In this document: positions 7,640 to 16,517 of the stretch, piece by piece
Layout: every line of letters begins with the position of its first letter
Position numbering within the stretch: position 1 is the stretch's first letter
NCBI RefSeq assembly: GCF_024793895.1
Contig: NZ_JANUSB010000016.1
Span: forward strand, 248,001-312,000
Direction of reading: 5' to 3'
DNA from: Serratia sp. AKBS12
GTDB taxonomy: Bacteria; Pseudomonadota; Gammaproteobacteria; Enterobacterales; Enterobacteriaceae
DNA length: 64,000 nt
The notes under the pieces: model-generated
The model's database searches: none
What the model was told of the DNA's origin: nothing
What the model saw: the letters and a program-made list of their open reading frames with translations, nothing else
Translations under genes and position numbers: made by a program

Positions 7640-8473
7640 ATGGGCAAGGCAGCGCAATGGACGTTAATGCTATTATTGGGCGGATGCGCCGGGCAGCCAC
7701 CACTCGCCACCCACGCCCCGCCCGCACCGCAACCCATACAACCCACGGACAGCCAGGTGAACATTGACCCTTTAACGCGTGCCAGGATCGACGCCTTACT
7801 CGCCCTGCGCAATTCTCAGCCAGCGCTGAACAACGGACAACGCATTGCGCTGATTTCACAGCAGTTTCTCGACACGCCTTACCTGGCGAAGATGCTGATC
7901 GGCTCCGCCAGCAACGCGGAGCAGCTGACGATTGATTTTCGCGCCGTGGATTGCTTCACCTTGCTGGATTACGTTGAAGCGCTGCGCAACGCCGAGGATT
8001 ACCCGCAGTTTATCCACCGGTTGACTACCGTGCGTTACGTCAACGCAGAGATCGGCTTCCTGACCCGCAAACATTTCTTCAGCGACTGGTCACAGCCGCC
8101 GCACGCCAGCGTCAAAGACATCAGCGCTCAACTCAGCCCGCACGCAGTCACGCTGAACAAGACGCTGAACCGCAAAGCCGACGGCAGCCAATACCTGCCC
8201 GGCTTGCCAAACGTCACGCACGCCATCAGCTATATTCCCAGTGGTTACGTTAACGACCACCTGCTGAGCCAGTTGCGCACCGGTGACTATATCGGCATTT
8301 ACAGCAACCTGCCCGGTCTGGACGTCAGCCATGTCGGTATCTACCTCATGACCCCCAGCGGTCCGGTGCTGCGCAATGCCTCCTCGCGCGAACATAATCG
8401 CCGGGTGGTGGATTCGCCCTTTATCGATTATGTGGTAGCCACCCCCGGTATCGTGGTACTACGGCCGCTTTAA
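7640..8473 (+). CDS. DUF1460 lipoprotein, NlpC/P60-like peptidoglycan amidase family
   Basis: A 277-residue protein with a lipoprotein signal ending in the lipobox LGGC (Cys16). The DUF1460 region has the candidate catalytic Cys in FRAVDCFTLLDYVEAL and the His in SHVGIYLMTPSGPVLRNASS, the Cys-His arrangement of NlpC/P60-type enzymes. Characterised relatives cleave cell-wall peptides or act as N-acetylmuramoyl-L-alanine amidases. The residue after Cys16 is Ala, so outer-membrane sorting is expected. It stands alone, with about 100 bp on each side. Confidence 0.8.
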   Translation: MGKAAQWTLMLLLGGCAGQPPLATHAPPAPQPIQPTDSQVNIDPLTRARIDALLALRNSQPALNNGQRIALISQQFLDTPYLAKMLIGSASNAEQLTIDFRAVDCFTLLDYVEALRNAEDYPQFIHRLTTVRYVNAEIGFLTRKHFFSDWSQPPHASVKDISAQLSPHAVTLNKTLNRKADGSQYLPGLPNVTHAISYIPSGYVNDHLLSQLRTGDYIGIYSNLPGLDVSHVGIYLMTPSGPVLRNASSREHNRRVVDSPFIDYVVATPGIVVLRPL

Positions 8474-8587
8474 ACGGTTATATTTTATAAGCGAATGTGC
8501 TGAGGCCGGGTTTGACTTCCCGTCGCCGCTGCGCTTATCTGTCTGGACAAAATGACTGATTTTCTTGTTTTTTTCAGGGAGTGACAG

Positions 8588-9400
8588 ATGGCGATTAACT
8601 GGCGTTACGGCGCGTTGGCGGCCGCATTGGCGGCAACGGCGTTACTGCAAGGCTGTGAGCAAAAGTCCGATCAAAACCATATCAGGGTCGGGGTCATCAA
8701 CGGCGCCGAACAGGACGTTGCCGAAGTGGCCAAACGGGTGGCAAAGGAAAAATACGGCCTGGAGGTCGAACTGGTGGGATTCAGCGGTTCGCTGCTGCCC
8801 AATGACGCCACCGACAAGGGCGATCTGGATGCCAACGTGTTTCAGCATCGGCCATTTCTGACACAGCAGAACCACGATCATGGCTACAGGCTGGTGGCCG
8901 TCGGCAACACCTTCGTCTTCCCGATGGCCGGTTACTCGAAAAAATACACCTCGGTCAGCCAATTGCCGGACGGTGCAACCATCGCCATTCCCAACGATCC
9001 CACCAACCTTGGCCGGGCGCTGCTGCTGTTGCAAAAAACCGGCCTGATTACGCTCAAATCGGGTAAGGGACTGCTGCCGACCGCCTTGGACATCAGCGCC
9101 AACCCGCACAATTACCGCATCATGGAACTGGAAGGCGCGCAACTGCCGCGCGTGCTGGACGATGCCAAGGTGGCGGTGGCGATCATCAGCACCACCTACA
9201 TTAATCAAATCGGGCTGTCTCCCACCCGAGACAGTATCTTCATAGAAGATAAGCAGTCACCCTACGTAAATATCGTGGTGGCGCGCGAAGACAATAAAAA
9301 TGCGCAAAACGTGCAAAACTTCGTGAAGGCCTATCAGTCGGACGAGGTCGCCAACGCCGCAACCACCCTGTTTAACGGCGGTGCAGTCAAGGGCTGGTAA
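8588..9400 (+). CDS. nlpA: NlpA lipoprotein, MetQ-family methionine-binding paralogue
   Basis: A 270-residue lipoprotein with the signal ending LLQGC (Cys23). It matches E. coli NlpA nearly throughout (HIRVGVINGAEQDVAEVAKRVAKEKYGL; FQHRPFL; FVFPMAGYSKK). NlpA is a MetQ paralogue that binds methionine and can feed MetNI. No metN or metI lies next to it, as in E. coli, where nlpA is also an orphan. RBS cagggag lies upstream. Confidence 0.92.
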   Translation: MAINWRYGALAAALAATALLQGCEQKSDQNHIRVGVINGAEQDVAEVAKRVAKEKYGLEVELVGFSGSLLPNDATDKGDLDANVFQHRPFLTQQNHDHGYRLVAVGNTFVFPMAGYSKKYTSVSQLPDGATIAIPNDPTNLGRALLLLQKTGLITLKSGKGLLPTALDISANPHNYRIMELEGAQLPRVLDDAKVAVAIISTTYINQIGLSPTRDSIFIEDKQSPYVNIVVAREDNKNAQNVQNFVKAYQSDEVANAATTLFNGGAVKGW

Positions 9401-9471
9401 ACCGCAACGCCTCATCGGCGGTCGGGGGCACTCAGCTCCCGATCGCCAGACAAAAAATGGCAATCCTCCGC

Positions 9472-9502
9472 TTGACCCTGACGTCACGTCAGGCTGTAGT
9501 CT
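9472..9502 (+). promoter_or_regulatory. MerR-type promoter with 19-bp spacer and palindromic operator
   Basis: TTGACC (9472-9477) and TAGTCT (9497-9502) are 19 bp apart, the overlong spacing typical of promoters that MerR proteins activate by twisting DNA. The spacer holds a perfect palindrome, CTGACGT-C-ACGTCAG (9478-9492). The start codon of the merR-family gene is 28 bp downstream, so the regulator probably controls itself. Confidence 0.8.
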
Positions 9503-9530
9503 CTCTGCACGCACAAGGGAGGAATACAGC

Positions 9531-10559
9531 ATGTTATTAAAAGTCGGTGAACTGGCACGCCGGTCCGGCATTACCGTTCGCACCCTGCATTATTACGACA
9601 ATATTGGCCTGCTGGTCCCTTCGGCGCGTTCCGACGCCGGTTATCGTTTGTATAACCGTGCTGATGTCACCCGTCTGCACCAGATACAGGCACTGCGCCG
9701 TATGGGGGTTACGCTGGCGGAAGTCGGGGCGATTCTGGCACGTTCAGAGCTGGCTTTGCCGGCGGTGATTGAAAAGCAGCTTGCCATGCTCGACCGGCAG
9801 CTGACTCAAATCGCCACGCTGCGCCATCGCTTGCAGCAACTGCACGCACAGCTGACGGTTGGCGACGAACCGGCTATGAACGACTGGCTGACCACCTTGG
9901 AGTTAATGACCATGTACGACAAATATTTTACCGCTGACGAATTGACGCAACTGCCGTTTTACCAGCCTGACGCCCAACGTCAGCAGGAATGGGCGTCGAT
10001 GGTGGAGCAGGTTCGCCAACTGATGCAAAACGGCGTTGCGGCGCAGGATCCGCAGGCCCAGGCCATCGCACGGCGCTGGATGGTGACGCTGGAGCGCGAC
10101 ACCGCCGGCAATCCGGCGTTTCTTACCCGACTGAACGCCATGCACGCCGACGAACCGTCCATGCGCCAGCAAACCGGTATTACGCCGGCGATGACCGATT
10201 ACATTACCCGGGCATTTGCCGAAACCAAATTGGCGATTTACCGGCAATACCTGTCTGCCGAGGAATATGCCTACGTGCGCAAGCATTATTTTGATCGGAT
10301 GCAGGAATGGCCTGCGCTGATCGCCGGTTTCCAGCAGGCGCTCGACGACGGCGTCCCGGCAGACAGCGAGCACGCCCGACAGCTGGCGTCCCAGTGGCTG
10401 GCGCTGTTCCGCTCCTATGCCGGCGACAACCCGGCGACGCAGATGAAAATCCGCCAGGCGATGGAACAGGAGCCGACGCTGAGCGAAGGCACCTGGCTGA
10501 CGCCGGCCCTGCTGGCCTATCTGCGCCAGGCGGTGACCAACCTGATGCACGGCCAATAG
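9531..10559 (+). CDS. MerR-family regulator with two TipAS-like drug-binding domains
   Basis: 342 residues. The N-terminal winged helix is MerR type (LLKVGELARRSGITVRTLHYYDNIGLL, residues 1-70), followed by a coiled-coil linker (about 75-115). The rest looks like two tandem TipAS antibiotic-recognition domains: YDKYFTADELTQL...EWASMVEQVRQLM (about 125-225) and YVRKHYFDRMQEWPALIAGFQQAL (about 240-340). TipA-type proteins bind peptide antibiotics or other large hydrophobic ligands. Start at the ATG after agggagga; the frame is open upstream without an RBS. Target genes other than itself are not obvious; the GNAT gene downstream has its own promoter. Confidence 0.8.
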   Translation: MLLKVGELARRSGITVRTLHYYDNIGLLVPSARSDAGYRLYNRADVTRLHQIQALRRMGVTLAEVGAILARSELALPAVIEKQLAMLDRQLTQIATLRHRLQQLHAQLTVGDEPAMNDWLTTLELMTMYDKYFTADELTQLPFYQPDAQRQQEWASMVEQVRQLMQNGVAAQDPQAQAIARRWMVTLERDTAGNPAFLTRLNAMHADEPSMRQQTGITPAMTDYITRAFAETKLAIYRQYLSAEEYAYVRKHYFDRMQEWPALIAGFQQALDDGVPADSEHARQLASQWLALFRSYAGDNPATQMKIRQAMEQEPTLSEGTWLTPALLAYLRQAVTNLMHGQ

Positions 10560-10568
10560 TTTTGCCCC

Positions 10569-10592
10569 CGTTACCCGCCCCCGCGGGTAACG
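10569..10592 (+). terminator. Hairpin after the MerR gene
   Basis: A perfect 10-bp stem CGTTACCCGC/GCGGGTAACG with a CCCC loop starts 10 bp after the stop. The tail is C/T-rich (tcctcctg) rather than a true U-tract. Confidence 0.6.
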
Positions 10593-10709
10593 TCCTCCTG
10601 TAGCCAGATCGCTTGCTTATAATGCGATAACAAACAGCAATTTATCTTGTCGTTTAACAACGTGCATAATGGTTTCCCATCTGATTTCACTCGGTAAACA
10701 GGATATATC

Positions 10710-11261
10710 ATGACGCTTTCCGCAATGCCGCAGGTGCTGCTGTCGATTACCGATGCCACGCCTGAAGACCTCGTCGTCGTGGCGGATATTTATCGTCACC
10801 ATGTGTTGCACGGCGCAGGATCTTTTGAAGAAACGCCGCCGTCACTGTCAGAAATGCAGCATCGTCACGATAGCGTGCTGTCTGCCGGATTGCCGTGGCT
10901 GGTAGCGAAGCTGGAGGAGCGGGTGGTGGGTTATTGCTACGCCACGCCGTATCGACCCCGCCCCGCCTATCGGTTTACCGTGGAAGATTCGGTCTACATC
11001 GCCGCCGGCATGCAGGGCAAAGGCATCGGAAAAGCGCTGCTTGGCGCATTGATTGCCCGCTGTGAACGCGGTCAGTGGCGCCAGATGCTGGCGGTGGTCG
11101 GCGACTCGGCCAATAATTTCGGCTCGCTGGAACTGCACCGTAAATTGGGTTTTAGCAGCATTGGCACATTGAACGCCGTCGGCTTCAAGTTCGGCAGTTG
11201 GCGCGATACCCACCTGATGCAGCGGTCGTTGGGAGAAGGGCATACCACCCTGGCAGAATAG
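10710..11261 (+). CDS. GNAT acetyltransferase, phosphinothricin-acetyltransferase-like
   Basis: 183 residues. The pattern is that of the Pat/Bar/MddA subgroup: ATPEDLVVVADIYRHHV, SFEETPPS, YCYATPYRPRPAYRFTVEDSVYIAAGMQGKGIGKALL (acetyl-CoA loop) and a C-terminal HRKLGFSSIGTLNAVGFKFGSWRDT. Such enzymes acetylate phosphinothricin, methionine sulfoximine or related amino acids. A perfect TATAAT is found at 10618-10623. Start at the ATG after aggata. Substrate is inferred. Confidence 0.75.
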   Translation: MTLSAMPQVLLSITDATPEDLVVVADIYRHHVLHGAGSFEETPPSLSEMQHRHDSVLSAGLPWLVAKLEERVVGYCYATPYRPRPAYRFTVEDSVYIAAGMQGKGIGKALLGALIARCERGQWRQMLAVVGDSANNFGSLELHRKLGFSSIGTLNAVGFKFGSWRDTHLMQRSLGEGHTTLAE

Positions 11262-11295
11262 TCGGCAGAGCGCAGGCGCGCCCTGCCCGGTCGGA

Positions 11296-12213
11296 TCAGG
11301 CTTTGAAACGACCGCGGATAGCGCCCAGCGTCGACACCAGCAACAGCACTACGCCGCCGGCGACAAAGCCGAACGCTACGTTCAGCAGCGAAGGCACCCC
11401 CCCCTGCACGATGTGATCGAATGACGGTATCACCGTGATATGCGACGCCCAGTCTTCAAACAGGTGATGCACTGACGGCAAACCATGGGTCAAAATGCCG
11501 CCACCGACCATAAACATGGCAATGGTACCGACGATCGACAGGGTTTTCATCAGATACGGCGCCGCGCCGACGATCGCACGGCCAACCACCTGCGCCAGCG
11601 AGCTGGTTTTGCGGCTGAGGTACAATCCCAGATCGTCCAGCTTGACGATGCCGGCGACAATGCCGTATACGCCGGCGGTCATGACAATGGCGATACCACA
11701 CAGCACGATCACCTGCTGGCTGAAGCTGGCAGCGGCTACGGTGCCGAGCGTAATGGCGATGATTTCCGCCGACAGTACAAAGTCGGTACGTATCGCTCCT
11801 TTCACCTTGCGCTGTTCAAATGCCGCCACGTCTTCATCTGGGTTCAGCGGTTCACGGTGTTCCCCTTCGCCCTTTTTATGCGTCAGGCTATGGAACACTT
11901 TTTCAAAACCTTCGTAACACAGATAGGCGCCGCCCACCATCAGCAACGGCGTAATCGCCCAAGGCGCAAAGGCGCTGATTAGCAGCGCCAGCGGCACCAG
12001 AATCGCCTTGTTGATCAATGAGCCTTTCGCTACCGCCCATACCACAGGCAATTCACGATCGGCTTTTACCCCGGTGACCTGCTGCGCATTCAGCGCCAGA
12101 TCGTCTCCCAGCACCCCGGCGGTCTTTTTTGCCGCCATTTTGGTCATCAGCGAGACATCGTCCAGCAACGAAGCGATGTCATCAATCAGAGTCAGTAAGC
12201 TACTTCCGGCCAA
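11296..12213 (-). CDS. yedI: YedI, DUF808 inner-membrane protein
   Basis: 305 residues, with about seven hydrophobic segments. It matches E. coli YedI from the first residues ([46 protein letters not shown]) to the core ([20 protein letters not shown]). No biochemical function is known for the family. RBS aaggatga lies 4 bp before the ATG. Confidence 0.9.
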   Translation of the reverse strand: MAGSSLLTLIDDIASLLDDVSLMTKMAAKKTAGVLGDDLALNAQQVTGVKADRELPVVWAVAKGSLINKAILVPLALLISAFAPWAITPLLMVGGAYLCYEGFEKVFHSLTHKKGEGEHREPLNPDEDVAAFEQRKVKGAIRTDFVLSAEIIAITLGTVAAASFSQQVIVLCGIAIVMTAGVYGIVAGIVKLDDLGLYLSRKTSSLAQVVGRAIVGAAPYLMKTLSIVGTIAMFMVGGGILTHGLPSVHHLFEDWASHITVIPSFDHIVQGGVPSLLNVAFGFVAGGVVLLLVSTLGAIRGRFKA

Positions 12214-12550
12214 TTTGGGTCATCCTTATCAAAAACGAAAATCAAATGCGGCAAAGTCAGATATGGGGGAGCATACCGTTACGGCCGCTGCGGCGTGAGC
12301 CGCCGGACAAATTTGCCGGCAGCAAATTTGAACAACCTTCAGATTGGCCCGCAGCCAGGGAAACGGGGATGTGTCCCCCGCCTGCCCCCAGGTGCGCCAG
12401 GCCCGGGTATCTCGCCCCAACGGTAACTCTGTCACCAATCTCACAAAACAAAACTTTGCCAGCATAACGGGATTTAACCACCAATGCGTGGCTATCTTAT
12501 GGATCAGTCAGCGTTTGATTAAGCATAGAACATCTTGCGGCGGGAGTTGG
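12214..12550. other. Intergenic stretch between yedI and pbpG
   Basis: Apart from the yedI RBS at its left edge, I see no gene, strong promoter or repeat here. Short hairpin-forming runs occur (GCCGCCGG near 12300, paired G/C-runs near 12365-12390), but none with a U-tract. Open frames on both strands lack RBSs and do not look like proteins. Confidence 0.5.
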
Positions 12551-12574
12551 CCGGCCCGTGACATTCCGGGCCGG
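12551..12574 (-). terminator. Hairpin after pbpG
   Basis: A perfect 8-bp stem CCGGCCCG/CGGGCCGG with an 8-base loop lies 9 bp beyond the pbpG stop on the minus strand. No U-tract. Confidence 0.55.
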
Positions 12575-12582
12575 GTTAAGGC

Positions 12583-13506
12583 TTATTCGGCGGCGTTGCT
12601 CGCCAGACGCGCATCCTTTTGACGGCGGTAATCGCGCGCGGCGGCCGGAATTGGCGTCACCTTGCCGGTTTCAATCCAGCTGCGCAGTCGGCTGGCGTCG
12701 GCAAAATGGGTGTATTTGCCGAACGCGTCCAGCACCACCAGCGACACCGAGCGGTTGCCGATCATGGTACGCATCGCCAGACAGTGGCCGGCCTGATTGG
12801 TAAAACCGGTCTTGGTCAGCTGGATATTCCATTTCGGGTTATACACCAGATGGTTGGTGTTGCGGAACGGCAGCGTGTAATTGGGGTCTTTGAAGGTCGC
12901 CATGCGTTCGGTAGTGGTGCTCAGCTGGCCGATCAGCGGGTACTGCTTGGTGGCCAGCAGCAGCTTGCTCAAATCGCGTGCGGTAGACACGTTGTGAATC
13001 GATAGCCCGGTCGGTTCAACGTAATGAGTTCGGGTCATCCCCAGCGCCTTGGCCTTGGCGTTCATCGCGTTGATAAACGCGTTATACCCGCCAGGATAGT
13101 GGTGCGCCAGACTGGCGGCGGCACGGTTTTCCGACGACATCAACGCCAGCAGCAACATATCCTTGCGGCTGATTTCACTGTTCAGCCTGACGCGTGAATA
13201 GACCCCTTTCATTTCTGGCGTCTGTTGAATGTCCACCGTCAACATCTCGTCGAGCGGCAAATGCGCATCCAGCGTCACCATGGCGGTCATTAACTTGGTG
13301 ATCGAGGCAATCGGCACCACTTCATCCGGGTTACGGGCATAAATGACTTTATGATTGCTCATGTCCACCACCATCGCGCTGCCAGAGGCCAGCTCAGGCT
13401 GGGTGGCATGCAGGGCGGTCGCACTTTCACTGGCCAGTGCGCGTGGCGCCAAACCCACGCCAGACTGCAATGCCAATAGGGTCAGAACCAAAACTCGGAT
13501 TTTCAC
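12583..13506 (-). CDS. pbpG: PBP7, D-alanyl-D-alanine endopeptidase
   Basis: Periplasmic peptidase that cuts DD-cross-links in peptidoglycan. The serine-hydrolase motifs are present: SITK ([10 protein letters not shown]), SEN ([11 protein letters not shown]) and KTG (TKTGFTN). The protein matches E. coli PbpG closely. I chose the GTG at 13506, giving a signal peptide ([24 protein letters not shown]) and 307 residues. The frame is open to 13674, but that extension is not conserved and would bury the signal peptide. The start is therefore moderately certain and the identity certain. Confidence 0.9.
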   Translation of the reverse strand: MKIRVLVLTLLALQSGVGLAPRALASESATALHATQPELASGSAMVVDMSNHKVIYARNPDEVVPIASITKLMTAMVTLDAHLPLDEMLTVDIQQTPEMKGVYSRVRLNSEISRKDMLLLALMSSENRAAASLAHHYPGGYNAFINAMNAKAKALGMTRTHYVEPTGLSIHNVSTARDLSKLLLATKQYPLIGQLSTTTERMATFKDPNYTLPFRNTNHLVYNPKWNIQLTKTGFTNQAGHCLAMRTMIGNRSVSLVVLDAFGKYTHFADASRLRSWIETGKVTPIPAAARDYRRQKDARLASNAAE

Positions 13507-13803
13507 ATGAATTACTCTGTCACAGATAGGGGGGATGGTTTGAGAAACTGCGAGGAAGTATAAATTAGCGTTAGGGTCTTGGCACTGTGAATATGCGTGC
13601 CTATTTGTGACAAATTCTGTCGGCGGCAAACAGGCGCAACGCGCCCGTCTGGCGGGCTGGTCGCCCCCCGTCAAAAAGTGACAGCGCCGCTGGCTGGCGT
13701 CGTTTCAGCCCAGTGGATAGGCCGATCGTGCGCCGTCAGCGTGCCCGGTCGTCACACTGGCGCGTATACTTACCCCAACTGTCGGCAATACGAGGAGTAT
13801 CGG

Positions 13804-14370
13804 ATGAACGAACTGGCCCATTACATTACGGATTACGGTTACTGGGCGTTATTCATCGGCTGCCTGGCGGAGGGAGAAACCATTACCATGCTCGGTGGCA
13901 TGGCCGCCCATGAAGGGTTGCTGCAACTGCCCTGGGTGTTGGCGGTGGTGGCACTTGGCGGCACGCTGGGCGATCAACTGCTGTATTTCGCCGGTCGGCG
14001 CTTTGGTGGCAAGGCGATTGCCCGTTTGAAAAGCCAGCAGCAGCGCATTGAGCGTGCACAAAAACTGATCGCTCGCCATCCGATGCTGTTTGTCATCGGC
14101 GTGCGTTTCATGTACGGCTTTCGGATTATCGGCCCGGTATTGATCGGCGCCAGCCGGTTACCGCCGTCGCGCTTTATCCCGTTGAATCTGCTCGGGGCAT
14201 TATTATGGGCAACGATTTTCGTGCTGATCGGCTACTTTGGCGGGCAGGCAATGGAAGGTTTTCTTGCCGGCATCGACAAAAAGCTCTCCGCTGTGCTGCT
14301 GGTGGTTGTGGCGATCGCCATTATCTGGCTGGCGCGCTACTGGTGGCGCCGTCGCCATGCAAATGAATAG
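13804..14370 (+). CDS. yohD: YohD, DedA-family inner-membrane protein
   Basis: 188 residues, matching E. coli YohD (LAEGETITMLGGMAAHEGLL; GDQLLYFAGRRFGGK; RFMYGFRIIGPVLIGAS). The E of the LAEGE motif and the R of RFMYGFR are the membrane-embedded charged residues typical of DedA proteins, which act in lipid translocation and membrane homeostasis. The start is the ATG after gaggagtatcgg; an open frame further upstream is not part of the family. It is divergent from pbpG, as in the E. coli neighbourhood. Confidence 0.92.
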   Translation: MNELAHYITDYGYWALFIGCLAEGETITMLGGMAAHEGLLQLPWVLAVVALGGTLGDQLLYFAGRRFGGKAIARLKSQQQRIERAQKLIARHPMLFVIGVRFMYGFRIIGPVLIGASRLPPSRFIPLNLLGALLWATIFVLIGYFGGQAMEGFLAGIDKKLSAVLLVVVAIAIIWLARYWWRRRHANE

Positions 14371-14503
14371 TCATTTATTCAGCCCTCGCAATGCCAACAC
14401 CCCGCCGCCAGCGCGGGGAAATCCGCCGTGGACGCGGTGCAAACAGAACAAAGGCTACTAACGCATACCACGGCAGATCGACCAGCAAGGGGAGCAACGA
14501 CGG

Positions 14504-15385
14504 TTATTGCTGGCGCATCAGCGCTACCAGCTCGCGGGCAGCTTTGTCCAGCGGCTGATTCTTCAGCCAAATCAGGTGGATCGGCAACCGCAGCTCATTC
14601 TTGGTATTCTTGAATTTCAGGCGAGTCAGCCGCCCCTGTGCCAACAGCGGGGCGATCAGCGACTGCGGGAAGTTGCCCCAGCCCAATCCGGCTTCCACCA
14701 TGTTCAGTGCCATCTGCAAACTGTCGGTGCGCCAATAGGATTCCGCCACCCGCGGCCGCAGGTCGGCCATCGGCAGGTCGCGGCTGGCGATGATGATTTG
14801 CCGCACATTGACCAGATCCTCCAGGTACAGCGCCGCGTCGGCATGCCGCAACGCGCTATGTTGCGCAGATAGCGTGGCGATCAGCGACTCGCTGCCGATA
14901 AAGTGAAACTGCTCTTTGATATTGACGTTCAAACCGCCAAACGCCAGGCAAACGCCCACCCGCCGCTGATGCAGCATATGCAGTACATCATCCTGTGGCG
15001 CTGTCAGTACTTCGATATTCAATAGCGGATAGCGTTCGGCAAGCGTGGTGACCGCCGTCAACAACGCGCTGCTGTTAATGTCGGACGCCACGCCGATCGA
15101 CAGGGTGCTTTCCAGCCCTTGCGAAAGCTCGATAGCATGGATTTGCAACTGTTTCAGCTGGTCGGCAATCAGCCGCGCATGCGGTGCCAATGCCAGCGCC
15201 ATCGCCGTCGGCACCGGTTCGCGATGCGTGCGGTCGAACAGCTGAAACCCCAGCTCCGCCTCCATGTTGGCGATGCCCATGCTGACCGCCGATGGCACGC
15301 GCCGTAGCGCCCGGGCAGCAGCGGAAAACGAACCGCGATCGAGCACCGCCAGAAACAGCTCAATATTGTCACTGGAAAAATTCAT
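14504..15385 (-). CDS. LysR-family regulator divergent from a PACE efflux gene
   Basis: 293 residues. N-terminal winged helix (NFSSDNIELFLAVLDRGSFSAAARALRRVPSAVSMGIANMEAEL), then a LysR effector domain starting near residue 90 (STLSIGVASDINSSALL). It is divergently transcribed from the PACE transporter with 135 bp between them, the arrangement known from AceR/AceI in Acinetobacter, so it probably controls that gene. An upstream GTG (15388) adds one residue. The LTTR box was not resolved by eye. Confidence 0.8.
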   Translation of the reverse strand: MNFSSDNIELFLAVLDRGSFSAAARALRRVPSAVSMGIANMEAELGFQLFDRTHREPVPTAMALALAPHARLIADQLKQLQIHAIELSQGLESTLSIGVASDINSSALLTAVTTLAERYPLLNIEVLTAPQDDVLHMLHQRRVGVCLAFGGLNVNIKEQFHFIGSESLIATLSAQHSALRHADAALYLEDLVNVRQIIIASRDLPMADLRPRVAESYWRTDSLQMALNMVEAGLGWGNFPQSLIAPLLAQGRLTRLKFKNTKNELRLPIHLIWLKNQPLDKAARELVALMRQQ

Positions 15386-15520
15386 CACGCCAACCTATCA
15401 GATAAACTGACAGCTCCCGACTTTTTCTATCAATAGCATTGACGCTATCTTAGCCGTCTCTTGACCAGCCGTCACCGGCGATCCTCTTATCGGCCAGAAA
15501 AATGAAGGAGCAAGACCCCC

Positions 15521-15958
15521 ATGCAAGGCGTTAAACGCAAACTGGTGTATGTCACCGCTTATGAAATCATCGGGATGGCGATTTCGGCGCTCGGGCTGGC
15601 GCTGCTATCGGGCAGCGCCCCCAGCAGTACCGGGCCGCTGGCAGTGGCGATCACCACCATCGCGGTCAGTTGGAATTTTATCTACAACTGTCTGTTTGAA
15701 TTCTGGGAAAGCCGCCAGGCGTCGCGTACCCGCACGGTTAGACGCCGAATTTTTCATGCGGTTGGCTTTCAATTGACGCTGGTGGTGTATTTGATACCGC
15801 TGATTGCCTGGTGGATGGGAATTTCACTGTGGCAGGCGCTGCTGCTGGATATGGCGCTGATTGTCATTATTCCCTGCTATACCTTCGTCTATAACTGGGC
15901 ATTCGATAAACTGTTTGGCTTGCCGGCTTCGGCATTGCCGGCAGAAGAAACCGCCTGA
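15521..15958 (+). CDS. PACE-family multidrug/biocide efflux transporter (AceI-like)
   Basis: 145 residues with four transmembrane helices arranged as two bacterial-transmembrane-pair repeats: RKLVYVTAYEIIGMAISALGLAL with WNFIYNCLFEFWE, and RRIFHAVGFQLTLVVYLIPLIAW with YTFVYNWAFDKLF. Glu15 lies exactly where AceI has its essential proton-coupling Glu15. Known substrates of the family are chlorhexidine, acriflavine and short-chain diamines. RBS aaggag lies 10 bp before the ATG. Confidence 0.88.
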   Translation: MQGVKRKLVYVTAYEIIGMAISALGLALLSGSAPSSTGPLAVAITTIAVSWNFIYNCLFEFWESRQASRTRTVRRRIFHAVGFQLTLVVYLIPLIAWWMGISLWQALLLDMALIVIIPCYTFVYNWAFDKLFGLPASALPAEETA

Positions 15959-15963
15959 ACCAA

Positions 15964-15998
15964 GAGCCGTGACGCAGGCAGGCAATGTGCCACGGCTC
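15964..15998 (+). terminator. Hairpin after the PACE gene
   Basis: An 8-bp perfect stem GAGCCGTG/CACGGCTC with a 19-base loop begins 6 bp after the stop. No U-tract follows. Confidence 0.5.
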
Positions 15999-16517
15999 GA
16001 TTACCCCCCCCATCCTGCCTGGCATCAACACCGCAGCCGTGGCCCTGGCTGACAACATGAACTGACGGGCAAATCGTTCTCTGCAGCAGAAGCTGCTGAT
16101 TACCAAGCTGGCTAATATTCCCCGTCGGTAGCAGTTTTAAATATCAGACAAATATATTTTATAACAAGCATCCTACTGCATAGTTATTATTTCCCCGCCG
16201 AAAATGCGGTTTATTTTTGGGATATTCATCACATTCTTCTATTTACCGCCAAGTTCTTTATACATATTTTATCGTTTTGATAAATATGTACTTTCATTAA
16301 ATTAACAAATAATAAACACAATTATTCACGATTTCGTGCAGGGAACTTTTGCCTCATTTAAACAGAAAAGGTAGCATGCTCCGCCGTTATTTAACGGCAA
16401 GTGTACAAACAATAAACAGCAGAATGAAGCCATGACCTCATTCTCATGCGATTGCCAATAGCAATCGTTTGCTTGCAGTCGGAGCAAACTCAACGATAGA
16501 CAGGAAAAACAGGACGG
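15999..16517 (+). other. AT-rich region upstream of ansP
   Basis: About 520 bp without a gene. The part from 16130 to 16340 is strikingly AT-rich compared with the flanks, as expected for a regulated promoter bound by Lrp-, IHF- or H-NS-like proteins, but I could not fix a -35/-10 pair. A small hairpin GCCGTT/AACGGC lies at 16383-16398. The RBS region acaggacgg precedes ansP. Confidence 0.4.

Noticed and set aside
16260-16300. Possible FNR site (ttgat...) in the ansP upstream region
   Set aside because: Only one half-site matches; no inverted partner at the needed spacing.
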